The position numbers and the translations under genes were made by a program. Below are positions 6,505 to 7,201 of a stretch of 7,201 bases of DNA, one piece after another (the stretch's first letter is position 1; each line of letters starts with the position of its first letter). The stretch covers positions 1 through 7,201 of the forward strand of contig JAFPIE010000198.1 in NCBI GenBank assembly GCA_017388605.1. Direction: 5' to 3'. Below the pieces are notes generated by a model. The model was given only the letters and a program-made list of their open reading frames with translations, had not been told where the DNA came from and made no database searches. This DNA is from Acholeplasmatales bacterium (GTDB lineage: Bacteria > Bacillota_I > Bacilli_A > Acholeplasmatales > Anaeroplasmataceae).

Positions 6505-7201
6505 AATTCATCAATTCCTTTCTTTAATGTTAAATAAGCATCCTTTTCCATATTACATCCAAGTAAGAATATAGGTAATTCTAATAGCTTATCCATAATT
6601 CTATTCCATAATTCTTTGTTTTCCATAGTCGGTAATACAAGCTGTGTAATAAGCCTCTTGAATGCTTCTATTTTCGTTAATTTCGTTAAAGCATTATCCT
6701 TATTTTGATATAAAAACACTATACAGGATAATTTCATGGAAACATTATTATCTAATTGATGCTTACCACTCCATAAGGAGGAATAGCATATTAGATCATT
6801 ACCTTCTATTTTTAAAATGTTTTTATCGTCATTAATGACAACTACATTCTCATATTTTTGCCATAATCTAGAATGTGTCGATTTCCCTGTTCCACTTTTC
6901 GCAGATAATATAATACCTTTATTATCATAGATAAAGCTAGAGCCATGAAAGATTAAGGCTTGGTTTAATGCCATAATATAGCTTATAGCATATTGGCTCA
7001 ATAAATATTCTGTAACAAAGGTATCTATAACAGGCTTTAATAGAATTGTTTTACCTAAATAGATAATATAGCCAAGTAGGGTATTCCCTTCCTTTTGTAT
7101 TTGAATGGATATATCCTTAGTCTTATATAAATCATAATATTCTGTTTTAATAGGCTCTACATCAGGTAATTCTATAGCATAATCCTTTTGAGTCAAAATA
7201 C
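6495..7201 (-). CDS. HPr-kinase-like P-loop protein, 5' end beyond the window
   Basis: At least 233 residues of a protein resembling the C-terminal kinase domain of HPr kinase / PEP-carboxykinase-like proteins. Counting from the TTG at 7196, His84 in FHGSSFI, the P-loop SAKSGTGKSTHSRLW (98-112), VVINDDK (119-125) and the LWSGKHQL segment (141-148) appear in the order usual for this family. True HPr kinase has an extra N-terminal domain, not seen here. Relatives in some lasso-peptide clusters (PadeK, ThcoK) phosphorylate the precursor peptide, so a peptide kinase is a reasonable guess, but the substrate is unknown. The only start codon inside the window is that TTG, with no visible ribosome binding site, and the frame stays open to base 7201. 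The real start is therefore probably to the right and I treat the gene as partial. It overlaps the PqqD-like gene by 10 bases, so they should share one transcript. The promoter is not in the window. Confidence 0.82.
   Translation of the reverse strand, partial: ILTQKDYAIELPDVEPIKTEYYDLYKTKDISIQIQKEGNTLLGYIIYLGKTILLKPVIDTFVTEYLLSQYAISYIMALNQALIFHGSSFIYDNKGIILSAKSGTGKSTHSRLWQKYENVVVINDDKNILKIEGNDLICYSSLWSGKHQLDNNVSMKLSCIVFLYQNKDNALTKLTKIEAFKRLITQLVLPTMENKELWNRIMDKLLELPIFLLGCNMEKDAYLTLKKGIDELCY

Overview
The window looks like a piece of a low-GC Bacillota (Firmicutes) chromosome. Three things point that way: the S12 N-terminus has the Gram-positive insertion, pheST is controlled by a T-box leader, and AT-rich codons and strong AGGAG-type ribosome binding sites are used throughout. 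The PheT sequence gives an impression of an Erysipelotrichia-like lineage, but that is a guess from memory and not something the window proves. Every gene I support lies on the minus strand, so transcription runs from high to low coordinates.

Right part (about 4255-7201): a tightly packed operon enters from beyond the window edge. In transcription order it holds an HPr-kinase-like P-loop protein (5' end cut off), an 87-residue PqqD-family protein, a small S24/S26 signal-peptidase-like protein, and a short ABC exporter that fuses membrane and ATPase domains. The genes overlap by 10, 8 and 4 bases. Together they look like the tailoring and export half of a ribosomally made, modified peptide (RiPP) pathway: kinase, leader-peptide recognition, leader cleavage, export. 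No precursor peptide and no ring-forming enzyme is visible here. They may lie to the right, or the system may lack them.

Middle (about 2928-4249): a near-consensus promoter starts just after the ABC gene's stop codon. It is followed by a well-formed T-box leader with a UUC (Phe) specifier, a TGGT tRNA-acceptor bulge and a competing intrinsic terminator, then pheS and pheT one base apart. This is a housekeeping phenylalanyl-tRNA synthetase operon controlled by uncharged tRNA-Phe. There is no clear terminator between the ABC gene and this promoter.

Left part (1-553): pheT ends in an intrinsic terminator. A 331-507 spacer follows, holding two exact copies of a 19-bp sequence and two copies of a 15-bp sequence. 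Then come a strong promoter, a leader with a hairpin, and the first 74 codons of rpsL (ribosomal protein S12), normally the first gene of the str operon.
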